Part shown: in pieces, positions 38,050-46,473 of the stretch | Layout of the letters: each line of letters opens with the position of its first letter | Position numbering within the stretch: the stretch's first letter is position 1 | Made by a program: the position numbers and the translations under genes | Assembly (NCBI RefSeq): GCF_964026735.1 | Contig: NZ_OZ034692.1 | Span: 124,001 to 188,000 of the forward strand | DNA: 64,000 nt | Origin: Wolbachia endosymbiont (group E) of Neria commutata | Lineage (GTDB): Bacteria; Pseudomonadota; Alphaproteobacteria; Rickettsiales; Anaplasmataceae | Direction of reading: 5' to 3' | The notes under the pieces: generated by a model | What the model saw: only the letters and a program-made list of their open reading frames with translations | The model's database searches: none | Told to the model about the DNA's origin: nothing

Positions 38050-38786
38050 GTGCGGTACAAAATAACTATAGAGTATAATGGCAGTAGTTTTTTTGGTTGG
38101 CAGAAACAGCAGCATTCTGTTAACTCAATACAAGAAACTATAGAAAATGCTATATTTAATTTTAGTGGTGAGAAAGTTACTTTATGCTGCGGTGGTAGAA
38201 CTGATGCGGGAGTTCACGCTTTAGGGCAAGTCGCTCATTTTGATATGCAAAGAGAATTTGAGCTTTATAGAATAAGAAATGCAATAAATTATCATTTAAA
38301 ATCAACTCCTATAGCTATACTTAATGCAGAAGTTGTCGACGATACCTTTCATGCACGGTTTTCAGCAAAAAAAAGACATTATGAATACAAAATAACTAAT
38401 CGTTATGCTCCTGCAGCTCTGGAAGCTGGTTATGTGTGGCAAGTATTTAACCCTCTTGGTGTGGATATTATGCGAGCAGCAGCTAAACATCTACTTGGAA
38501 AGCATAATTTTTCAAGTTTTCGCTCAAAAGATTGTCAAGCTACAAATCCTGTGAGAACAATTGATGATATAGATATTATCCAAAATGAGAATCATATATA
38601 TATTAAAATGTCTGCCTTATCCTTTTTACACAATCAAGTGAGGATTATTGTAGGCACTTTGGTTGAATTTGGAAAAATAGAACTAACCCACAAGAAATGC
38701 TGAACGTATTAAACCAATGCAAAAGAAGTGCTGCTGGGGTTACAGCACCCCCTTTTGGATTATACTTTGTAAAAATATATTACTGA
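38050..38786 (+). pseudogene. truA: tRNA pseudouridine synthase A, frameshifted near the C-terminus
   Basis: TruA converts U38-40 of tRNA anticodon stems to pseudouridine. The frame from GTG 38050 carries the N-terminal ferredoxin-like part (MRYKITIEYNGSSFFGWQKQ), the catalytic GGRTDAGVHALGQVAHF (nucleophile Asp) and LSFLHNQVRIIVGTLVEFGK, then ends abnormally at LTHKKC. Adding one base near 38687 restores NPQEMLNVLNQCKRSAAG and VTAPPFGLYFVKIYY ending at 38786, the normal C-terminus with the conserved PPFGLYF. About 33 residues are therefore displaced. The PPFGL strand is part of the active-site fold, so activity is doubtful; a sequencing error is the other explanation, since truA is rarely lost. 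Confidence 0.85.
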
Positions 38787-38896
38787 AGATGCTCTTAAAG
38801 ATGCGTCAACTATTACCCCATCTTCTGTACTTCTGGTTAACTGTACACTGCGTCAACGGCGTAGATATTTTGATAAATCTACGCCTAAGATAGTGC

Positions 38897-39976
38897 CTAA
38901 AGGGGCCCGAAAGGCTTATAAGGTTGTTGTATAATCTTTATCATAATTCTAGCAATACAGCTGCGTGGTGTTTTTTCAAGTAAATCAATTATTTCTTTAT
39001 TATCATTAGCAAAAGAAATTGGTTTTTTATCACCATTATCCTTGACGTTAACTTTAGCTCCTTTTTTCAAAAGAAGTTTCACCATATCGGTGTTTTTAGC
39101 AGAAACAGCATGATGCAATGCAGTTTTGCCTTCAGTATCTTTAACATTAATCTTAGCTCCTTTTTTCAAAAGAAGTTTCACCATATCGGTGTTTTCAGCA
39201 GAAACAGCATGATGTAATGCAGTTTGACCTTGGTTGTCTTTGGCATAAATATTGGCTCTATGATCCTTACTGCTATGCTCCAAAAGAAGTTTAACTGTAC
39301 CAGAGTTACCAGCAGAGGTAGCAAGATGTAATGGAGTTCGTCCATTATTGTCTTTGGCATCAAGGTTAGCTCTATTGTGTTCACGCTCACTACCATAATC
39401 CAAAAGACGCGTAACTACACAATTGTACCCAGCAGAAGAATCAAGGTGTAATGGAGTTCGACCGTTTTTATCTTGTTCATTAATAATATCATAATACCCG
39501 CCTCCATACTCATATTCATTCAAAAGAGATTCAAGTTCAGGGGATTTTCTAGACGAAGCTAAACGATGTAATAATTTTTGACCTTGGCTATCTTTATAAT
39601 CAAGAGATTTAGCTATACCAAAGTGACGAGAAGAAACGGCAATGTCTAATGCAGTTTTGCCATGCTTATCTTTGATATGAATATCAGCTCCAGAGTTCAA
39701 AAGCAAAGTTACCATATTAGAGTTGCCATAGAGAGCAGCAAGATGTAACGCAGTTTGACCTTGATTGTCTATTGCATTAACATTAGCACTTTTCATACAA
39801 AGAAGTTCAGCTATATCATAATTATTCTTTTGAGAAGTAGCAGCAATATGTAATGCAGTTCGACCTTGACCGTCTCTTGTATCAACATTAGCACCATTCT
39901 CAAGACATTTAAGCACCTCAGAATAGCTATTCTTTTTAATGAAACGAAAAAGTTCTTTATTTGTATTGCTTAACAT
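38897..39976 (-). CDS. Ankyrin-repeat protein (359 residues)
   Basis: About eight ankyrin repeats with almost no other sequence: N-terminal LFRFIKKNSYSEVLKCLENGANVDTRDGQGRTALHIAAT, several DNQGQTALHLAA / NGRTPLHLATSAGNSGTV units, and two nearly identical C-terminal repeats (AKNTDMVKLLLKKGAK) that indicate recent internal duplication. Ends in a basic tail (RIMIKIIQQPYKPFG). No signal or membrane segment. Stands alone between truA and topA. Likely a soluble protein-binding scaffold, possibly secreted. Confidence 0.9.
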   Translation of the reverse strand: MLSNTNKELFRFIKKNSYSEVLKCLENGANVDTRDGQGRTALHIAATSQKNNYDIAELLCMKSANVNAIDNQGQTALHLAALYGNSNMVTLLLNSGADIHIKDKHGKTALDIAVSSRHFGIAKSLDYKDSQGQKLLHRLASSRKSPELESLLNEYEYGGGYYDIINEQDKNGRTPLHLDSSAGYNCVVTRLLDYGSEREHNRANLDAKDNNGRTPLHLATSAGNSGTVKLLLEHSSKDHRANIYAKDNQGQTALHHAVSAENTDMVKLLLKKGAKINVKDTEGKTALHHAVSAKNTDMVKLLLKKGAKVNVKDNGDKKPISFANDNKEIIDLLEKTPRSCIARIMIKIIQQPYKPFGPL

Positions 39977-40051
39977 AATTTTACCTTCACTATTAAAATG
40001 CCAATGTATATACTTGTGATTGAACTTGCAAGCATTTTTTCTAATAAAAAG

Positions 40052-42511
40052 CTATTTACTCGCCTTTTTATTCTTAATTAACTCTAGAGCCTCCTTCAAA
40101 TCTATGCTTTCAACGTCTATATCCTTGCCTAAAGCAACATTTGTTTTATCACATTTTATATAGAATCCGTACCTGCCTTTGCAGATAAAAATTTCTTTTC
40201 CCTTTTCATTCACCCCAAGAGACTTCTGCTCTTTACGCGGGCTATTTGCAATAATTTGTACAGCTTCATTTAAGTTGGTGCTCAGCACCTCATTGAAGCT
40301 TTTTTTGAGAGAGAAGTATTTACCATCATAAAAAATATAATATCCAAAACGCCCAAGACCGACTTTTACTTCTTTTCCAGTTTCGGGATGCTCTCCGATC
40401 ACTTTTGGTAAGGAGAGTAGTTTAGTTGCAATATTCATATCAACATCGTTGACATTTATATCTTTTGGTATAGAAACTATTTTTTTCTTTTCTGATTCAC
40501 TACTCAGCTGTACATAAAGGCCGTAAGGACCTTTTTTGATCAATACTTCTTGTCCAGTTACATCATCTACACCTAAACTTTTTGGATATTCTGAGACTTC
40601 ATTAGTATTCACAATTTCTTTTGTATTGTTGCATGTAGGATAGTTAGAGCATCCAAGAAATACTCCACCTCGCCCAAAGTTCAATTTCAATATTCCATCC
40701 GAGCAAACTGGGCATTTTGTATCAACATATTTTTTTCCTTCCTCTGAGCAAAACCAATCAATCACCAAATCATGAATGCCACTGAAAACCTCATCATGTG
40801 TCATTTTCTTGACAGAATTTACATTATCAAAAAATGGCACCCAGAAATTGCTTAGTTCCCTCTTCCAGTCTTCATTCCCGTTTGAGATTAAATCAAGCTT
40901 TTCTTCCATTAGTGCCGTGAAATCATATTCTACGTAACGATGAAAAAATGATTTCAAAAATATAGTAACCATTTTACCGCGACTGCTTGGAATAAATCTT
41001 TTGTTATCCAGTGTGACGTACTCACGATCCTGTAATACCGAAATAATTGCTGCATAGGTTGATGGACGGCCTATACCGATTTCCTCCATTTTTTTGACGA
41101 TACTTGCTTCACTGTAACGTGGAGAGGGTTGAGTGAAATGTTGTTTCGGATCAACTGAAATAAGCTTACATGCTTCCCCTTCTTTCATGATTGGTAGCAG
41201 GCCTTCATTTGTATCATCTATGTTATCTTGATAGACTTTGTAAAAACCATCAAACAATATACTTGACCCATTTGCTCGCAGAATTACTTTCTGATCAGTT
41301 GAGCTAATTTCGACTACCACTTGATCGAGTATTGCCGATTCCATCTGGCTTGCTATGGTTCTTTTCCAGATTAAATCATATAGTTTAAACTGCTCTGGTG
41401 TTAAGTAGTCCTTAATGCTGCTTGGTGTTCTGTTGATATCAGTTGGGCGGATCGCTTCATGCGCTTCCTGAGCATTTTTGACTTTTTTAACATATTGACG
41501 AGGAGACTGCGGCAGGTATTTATCGCCATATAATGACTTAATCGATTTCCTAATTGAGCTTATAGCCTCATTCGCAATGTAAAACCCATCTGTACGCATG
41601 TAAGTTATTAGCCCAACGGTTTCTCCACCAATATCAATACCTTCATATAAATTTTGAGCTATGCGCATAACGTTTTTTACATAAAAGTGCAGCTTGTTTA
41701 CTGCATCTTGCTGGAGACTGGAAGTAATAAATGGAGGAAGTGGGTTTCTCTTGACCTGCTTGCGCTCTATTGTTTTTACAGCATATTGCCTTGACTCAAT
41801 TTCCTTGACCAAGTCTTTTGCTTCTTCCTCATTTTTAATATCAAATTTTTCTAGCTTCTTATTATCGTAGTGGCTTAGCATAGCAAAAAAAGCTTCGTTT
41901 TTGTTGTTTTGCATTTCTGCTTTTATGTTCCAATATTCCTGCGATACAAACTTACTAATTTCATCTTCTCGTTCGCATATAAGTTTTAATGCAACAGACT
42001 GCACACGCCCTGCAGATTTACTACCTGATAATTTTGTCCACAATAATGGTGATATATTGAACCCTACAAGATAGTCCAAAGCTCTGCGCGTTTGCTGCGC
42101 ACGCACTAAGTCCATATTTATCTCTCGTGGATTCTTTATTGCTTCTTGCACCGCTTTTTTGGTGATTTCATTAAAGACTACTCTATAAACGTTATTCTTG
42201 TTACTGATTGCTTTCCTTTCCTTTAATGCCTCTACCACATGCCAAGCTATTGCTTCTCCTTCTCTGTCTGGATCTGTTGCAAGGTATATGTCTGCTGTTT
42301 TGCTTGCCGCTTTTACTAACTGTTCTACATACTTTTCTGCTTTTTCAATGATTTCATACTTTATAGCAAAATCATTATTCGTATCTACAGACCCGTTTTT
42401 TGCTGGCAGATCTCTTACATGTCCAAAAGATGCAGCTACTTTAAACTCTTTACCCAAATATTTACCTATTGTCTTTGCTTTCGCAGGTGACTCCACTATT
42501 AATAATGCCAT
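40052..42511 (-). CDS. topA: DNA topoisomerase I
   Basis: Relaxes negative supercoils. The 819-residue protein has the Toprim domain (MALLIVESPAKAKTIGKYLG, DREGEAIAWHV with the DxE-like metal site), RRALDYLVGFNISPLLW, the active-site Tyr in GLITYMRTDGFYI, IGRPSTYAAIISVLQ, then one zinc-finger (CPVCSDGILKL, GCSNYPTCNNT) and two or three C-terminal TOPRIM_C-like repeats (KKGPYGLYVQL, GLGRFGYYIFYDGKYFSL, CKGRYGFYIKCDKTNVAL). Full length for alphaproteobacteria. Transcribed alone. Confidence 0.97.
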   Translation of the reverse strand: MALLIVESPAKAKTIGKYLGKEFKVAASFGHVRDLPAKNGSVDTNNDFAIKYEIIEKAEKYVEQLVKAASKTADIYLATDPDREGEAIAWHVVEALKERKAISNKNNVYRVVFNEITKKAVQEAIKNPREINMDLVRAQQTRRALDYLVGFNISPLLWTKLSGSKSAGRVQSVALKLICEREDEISKFVSQEYWNIKAEMQNNKNEAFFAMLSHYDNKKLEKFDIKNEEEAKDLVKEIESRQYAVKTIERKQVKRNPLPPFITSSLQQDAVNKLHFYVKNVMRIAQNLYEGIDIGGETVGLITYMRTDGFYIANEAISSIRKSIKSLYGDKYLPQSPRQYVKKVKNAQEAHEAIRPTDINRTPSSIKDYLTPEQFKLYDLIWKRTIASQMESAILDQVVVEISSTDQKVILRANGSSILFDGFYKVYQDNIDDTNEGLLPIMKEGEACKLISVDPKQHFTQPSPRYSEASIVKKMEEIGIGRPSTYAAIISVLQDREYVTLDNKRFIPSSRGKMVTIFLKSFFHRYVEYDFTALMEEKLDLISNGNEDWKRELSNFWVPFFDNVNSVKKMTHDEVFSGIHDLVIDWFCSEEGKKYVDTKCPVCSDGILKLNFGRGGVFLGCSNYPTCNNTKEIVNTNEVSEYPKSLGVDDVTGQEVLIKKGPYGLYVQLSSESEKKKIVSIPKDINVNDVDMNIATKLLSLPKVIGEHPETGKEVKVGLGRFGYYIFYDGKYFSLKKSFNEVLSTNLNEAVQIIANSPRKEQKSLGVNEKGKEIFICKGRYGFYIKCDKTNVALGKDIDVESIDLKEALELIKNKKASK

Positions 42512-42689
42512 AGTTGTTAATTATTAGTACTTAAAGATAATATGTTGAGAAATATACAATGAAAAGTAAAAAAATGCTTTAATAAACCATTCTTATTTTC
42601 CCAAATTGGTCAGTTTGCAAAAAAATACTTCTTGGGTTAGCACAATGGATAGGTAAAAGATACAAGTGAAATGTTTCTACGTTTCAAAC

Positions 42690-43004
42690 TTAGTCAGCTC
42701 TTTTGTTCTTACCAAAAACTTCAACAAATGGCTCAAGAATCCTTTCTATAAAAAGCTTACTTTCCGGCTTACCAGGTAAATAGTTTTTAACTTTACTCAC
42801 GGGTTTTTCGCTATTTTGTAGAAACGAGTAACTTTCTATCGCTTGTAACGGAGACAAAAAAGTTAAAACCCCTCCTGCAACTAAAATAATTGGAGTAATT
42901 GCAGAATTTATCATAAATGCAACTGTGACTAACGACAACCCAACTAACAATGAAACAGCTGAAGCACAAAATGCATATTGATGCTTCACTTTATCACTAA
43001 CCAT
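42690..43004 (-). CDS. Small two-helix membrane protein, unknown
   Basis: A 104-residue protein with two adjacent hydrophobic segments (YAFCASAVSLLVGLSLVTVAFMI and ITPIILVAGGVLTFLSPL) and a polar C-terminal tail (LPGKPESKLFIERILEPFVEVFG). It resembles the small membrane proteins that occur in groups in Wolbachia. Faces the 43.4-kb membrane protein across a shared intergenic region. No function recognised. Confidence 0.65.
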   Translation of the reverse strand: MVSDKVKHQYAFCASAVSLLVGLSLVTVAFMINSAITPIILVAGGVLTFLSPLQAIESYSFLQNSEKPVSKVKNYLPGKPESKLFIERILEPFVEVFGKNKRAD

Positions 43005-43389
43005 AATTACCTCACATAAGTTTACATTTCAGCATACCAATGCTATCATGTATTGTCAAGTTCTATAGAATTGATACAGATAAGGGTTCCCCTATTCCTG
43101 AAAAATAAAATCGATGTCAGAGTTAATAGATTTTTTTCAAATCTATCATAAAGCCAAAATTAGCAGGATCTACAGTACTTTTCCAAGCAAGTGATTATAC
43201 AGTCCCAGAGTACGTTGGTATGATATATGGGAAGTTACCATCAACGGAGGAGTTATGGGACTATACGTCTATAACATTTCTATTGTAATTTCCTTATTCT
43301 AAAATCTATCAATATGCCAAAATTAGTTTGACTCTGCTTGTTAATTTATGCTAATATTGACCTATTAATATATTTACGTGAGGTAATAA
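43005..43389. other. Intergenic region with a coding-like fragment flanked by short direct repeats
   Basis: A 45-codon frame without start (about 43144-43287) reads LAGSTVLFQASDYTVPEYVG, then YGKLPSTEELWDYT, which looks like real protein but is not recognised. A 22-base imperfect direct repeat (TCTATCA...GCCAAAATTAG) occurs at 43142-43163 and 43304-43325. Otherwise AT-rich. Confidence 0.4.
43328..43357 (+). promoter_or_regulatory. Candidate promoter for the coiled-coil membrane protein
   Basis: TTGACT (43328-43333), 18-base spacer and TAATAT (43352-43357), about 33 bases upstream of the ATG at 43390. A GTGAGGT stretch just before the ATG may serve as ribosome site. Confidence 0.45.
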
Positions 43390-44408
43390 ATGTCAAATAA
43401 CAAGTATAATGCCTCATATTATATATCGGGTGGCATAGCTACTTTAGCCTTATTAGCATCTGGAGTATTAGCTGTAGCTCCTCATGTTCAGCTCTTAGCT
43501 CCAATTGCAACTTCAATTGCAGTTTTAAATTTGACTCTTCCAATAATTGCATTTTGTGCTGTGTTTTCTCTTTTAGCCATCACACTTTCATATAAAGCAA
43601 TTAGTAAAAACAAAGCTATTGCTGAGCAAGAAACTCAATTGGCTGAGAAGGCAAAAGAGGTAAAAGATAAAGATGTGGTAATTTCTTGTGTGAACGAGCA
43701 GCTTGCTGGAAAGGATGTTGTTATTTCTGAGATGAAAGATCAACTTGCTAAAAAAGCAAGAAAGATAGAGGCTAAGAATAAATTCATCATTAATTCTGAT
43801 GTAGATAGTCAGCAGATACATCAAGAACGTAGAGCGAAAAAACAAACAAGTGCAGTAGAAGAAGATGGTGATATGTATCTTGAGAGCTTGTTTGAAAATA
43901 TTTCAGCAGAAAGTGCACCTAATGTCCGACCTGTTGAAGCACCTAAACAAATAGGAAGTGGATGGTTTAGTCCAAGACAAGTATTGGGAATTGGAATTGG
44001 AGCTACGTTTGGATTTGCGGGCCTACTTGCTCAATGTTTTATCGGTCCAATGCTTTATCTCGTATTAACAGCTCTATTAGTAATGTTAAGGATCGTAATA
44101 ATCCTGTTTCACCATCTGCTAATCCTGTCGATCCATGGCTTATACTAGATAATAAGTTAGATCAAGCAGAGAATATGTTTAAAACTTCTCAAGAGAGAGC
44201 TAAGGAGAATTTTGGTCTTACAAATCTAAGAGAAGATGTTTTTGTTAGTGATATAAATGACCCTGCAAAGGGTTGTAATATAGTTAATAAGTACATTAAT
44301 CAAACAGATGAATCAGCTTGTTCTTATGATGATTATCCAGTACCATTACCTAATTTGAAACATGTGGCACTTTGCTGTCCAACAATGCCAAAAGCTGCTC
44401 ATTTATAG
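43390..44408 (+). pseudogene. Membrane and coiled-coil protein of unknown function, frameshifted
   Basis: The frame from 43390 begins with two hydrophobic segments (ISGGIATLALLASGVLAVAP; LNLTLPIIAFCAVFSLLAITL), then a coiled coil with repeated heptads (AEQETQLAEKAKEVKDKDVVI; CVNEQLAGKDVVISEMKDQL). After GIGIGATFGFAGLLAQ the frame slips near 44035: the annotated phase goes into a meaningless hydrophobic tail ending at 44148, whereas the +1 phase continues sensibly as RSNALSRINSSISNVKDRNN and on to KHVALCCPTMPKAAHL at 44408, followed by a good terminator. The intact protein would be about 338 residues. Found paired with other small membrane proteins; function unknown. Confidence 0.7.
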
Positions 44409-44418
44409 TTTAATTCGA

Positions 44419-44451
44419 GGGAAATAGTTTTAGGCTATTTCCCAATTTTTT
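44419..44451 (+). terminator. Rho-independent terminator
   Basis: Perfect 9-bp stem GGGAAATAG / CTATTTCCC with a 7-base loop followed by AATTTTTTC, 10 bases after the stop of the 43.4-kb gene. Its placement supports the +1-phase stop at 44408 as the natural gene end. Confidence 0.85.
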
Positions 44452-44683
44452 CTTATTTTATGGAAAGATTCTGACAAATTATTCACTGTTTCATACTTCA
44501 TTTTTCCTCACCTCAAAACCCTCATTATAGACCTTTTTTGGCTTTATGCTAGTTTCGAAAGAGGTCTAATATGTAAAAAATATATACTATGAGAAATTCC
44601 CACCCAAGTGACATAAGTCGTGAGAAATTCGAAAAGATTAAACCAATTTTGGAAAACGCAGCCAAGTGAGAAGTATTATACAA

Positions 44684-45268
44684 TTAAGGATACAATTGTT
44701 CTACTTTCCAATTATCTCTCTCGACGAAGGTGTATCTAAATCTAATATGTCTCCTATATTTACCTTCTTGCCAAAATTCGATTACTTTTGGTATCACGCA
44801 AAACCCTACCCAAAAATCAGGACGAGGAATTTTTTGATCATGAAATTCCCTACTTTTTAATTCAATACCTTGTTCAAAATCCTGCCAATTTTTTAAAACA
44901 CTAGATTGTTTTGAGCACCACGCACTAATTTGACTATCACGTGCACGAGAGGAAAAATATTCGTCAGCTTTGCCACTCCCCAGAAGTTTAATGTCTCCTT
45001 CAATTCGCACCTGCTGAGAAAATTCTATCCAATGAAATATTAATGCAGCTCTAGGATTTTCAGTTAATTCTTTTCCCTTTCTACTATTTAAATTGGTGAA
45101 GAACACGAAACCTTCTTTGCTATACTTTTTTAATAACACGATTCTTGCAGATGGAATACAATTTTTGCTACAAGTGGCTAGTGTCATTGCAGCTGGCTCT
45201 TTACATGATGAACTCAGTACTTCTTTATACCACTTTGCAAACAAATCAATTGGATCTTTTTCAAGCAT
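44684..45268 (-). CDS. pdxH: Pyridoxamine 5'-phosphate oxidase
   Basis: Oxidises pyridoxine or pyridoxamine phosphate to pyridoxal phosphate with FMN. The 194-residue protein has the family order: DPIDLFAKWYKEV, EPAAMTLATCSKNCIPSARIVLLK, GFVFFTNLNSRKGKELTENPRAALIFHW (FMN binding), QQVRIEGDI, SAWCSKQSSVL, and the C-terminal RPDFWVGFCVIPKVIEFWQEG-xxxRRHIRFRY where the usual RLHDR is RRHIR. Near usual length. Stand-alone gene 33 bases downstream of mutM start direction neighbours; intact. Confidence 0.93.
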   Translation of the reverse strand: MLEKDPIDLFAKWYKEVLSSSCKEPAAMTLATCSKNCIPSARIVLLKKYSKEGFVFFTNLNSRKGKELTENPRAALIFHWIEFSQQVRIEGDIKLLGSGKADEYFSSRARDSQISAWCSKQSSVLKNWQDFEQGIELKSREFHDQKIPRPDFWVGFCVIPKVIEFWQEGKYRRHIRFRYTFVERDNWKVEQLYP

Positions 45269-45301
45269 GCTTTTTAATCAAAAATTGATGTTAATAAAAC
45301 T

Positions 45302-46117
45302 TTAACTCTGACATACATTGCAGAAATAAGTACTACGACCACTTTGTTGTACAAGTGTTATGGCGTTATTGCAAATTTTGCAAGGTTTTTGCGCCTTGCC
45401 ATATACATAAAAACTATTTTGAAAATACCCAACAGACCCTGATGGTTGCACATAATCTTTCAGTGTTGAACCGCCTGCAGTGATTGCACATTCAAGAGTA
45501 TTTTTTATTGCAGCAGCAAGTTTTTCGCATTCTCTACGTGATAAGTCTTGTGCTAACCTGAGTGGGGATATGCGAGCTCTAAATAAACTCTCAGAAGCAT
45601 ATATGTTGCCCACTCCAACTATTATTTTATTATCCATTAATGCTGATTTTATATTCACTTTTTTATTTTTTAATAACTTCTGTAAATAGTTTCCATTAAA
45701 TTCATCTGTGAGAGGTTCTATTCCTAAATGATTGAAAAAATTTATTTCTTGTTCTTTATTTAACACAACAACTAAACCAAATCTTCTTGGATCATTAAAA
45801 ATTATTGAGGTATTATCAGAAAATAAGAATGTCACGTGGTCATGTTTATTCTGCACTTGATTATATTCAGTATAGATAAGTTTTCCGCTCATACCAAGAT
45901 GCATAATTACAGCCATATTACTGTCTGTGTTACAGATTATATATTTACCTCTGCGCTTGATATCGTTTATAATTTTATTTTTTAGCAAATCATCGATATT
46001 ACTTGTTATTGGCGCACGTAAACTCCAATTATTAACTATAACATTGCTAATCTGCTTATCTTTGACTCTATTACGCAAGAAATTAGATATTACTTCCACT
46101 TCCGGTAGTTCTGGCAT
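45302..46117 (-). CDS. mutM: Formamidopyrimidine-DNA glycosylase
   Basis: Removes 8-oxoguanine and formamidopyrimidines from DNA. The 271-residue protein starts MPELPEVEVI with catalytic Pro2 and Glu3, has the H2TH region (KSALMDNKIIVGVGNIYASESLFRARISP) with the catalytic-loop Lys, and a C-terminal zinc finger (CKICNNAITLVQQSGRSTYFCNVC; CxxC...CxxC). Complete. Overlaps a 47-codon gene at its start, which suggests translational coupling. Confidence 0.96.
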   Translation of the reverse strand: MPELPEVEVISNFLRNRVKDKQISNVIVNNWSLRAPITSNIDDLLKNKIINDIKRRGKYIICNTDSNMAVIMHLGMSGKLIYTEYNQVQNKHDHVTFLFSDNTSIIFNDPRRFGLVVVLNKEQEINFFNHLGIEPLTDEFNGNYLQKLLKNKKVNIKSALMDNKIIVGVGNIYASESLFRARISPLRLAQDLSRRECEKLAAAIKNTLECAITAGGSTLKDYVQPSGSVGYFQNSFYVYGKAQKPCKICNNAITLVQQSGRSTYFCNVCQS

Positions 46118-46226
46118 TATGTCTACTCTGTTGCTGTTTTTTTCTTTTTAGAATATTTTGTTTCAAAGCTTTCGCTAATCTTTTTTTCTCCTCTTCTTTT
46201 TGTTTATTCTTTTTTGTATTATTCAT
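46083..46226 (-). CDS. Small basic protein upstream of and overlapping mutM
   Basis: A 47-codon frame: MNNTKKNKQKEEEKKRLAKA, LKQNILKRKKQQQSRHN and a short tail ending at 46083, 35 bases inside mutM. The LxxALKxNxxKRKxQ pattern is typical of a tiny conserved alphaproteobacterial protein of unknown role. A start three codons upstream is possible. Too short for confident recognition; function unknown. Confidence 0.5.
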   Translation of the reverse strand: MNNTKKNKQKEEEKKRLAKALKQNILKRKKQQQSRHNARTTGSGSNI

Positions 46227-46248
46227 TATTATCATAATATATAAGTAC

Positions 46249-46321
46249 GCCGTTATAGCTCAGGTGGTAGAGTACGTCATTGGTAATGACGAGGTCCCAA
46301 GTTCGAGTCTTGGTAACGGCA
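46249..46321 (+). tRNA. tRNA-Thr (anticodon GGT)
   Basis: Cloverleaf read by eye: acceptor GCCGTTA / TAACGGC, D stem GCTC / GAGT, anticodon stem CGTCA / TGACG with loop TTGGTAA (anticodon GGT), variable AGGTC, T arm CCAAG-TTCGAGT-CTTGG, discriminator A. No encoded CCA. Reads ACC and ACU threonine codons. Confidence 0.95.
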
Positions 46322-46473
46322 CATTGATTATACTCATGTTAGTACATACCTCCATATAAAAGATCTGGATTTAATATTCAAGTATGGCAAATATATTAAA
46401 AAATAGAGGTTTGTACAGAAAAGTTGATTTTTCTTGCCAGTATAAGTACATTAAAGTTCTCGTTACTTAAAAT

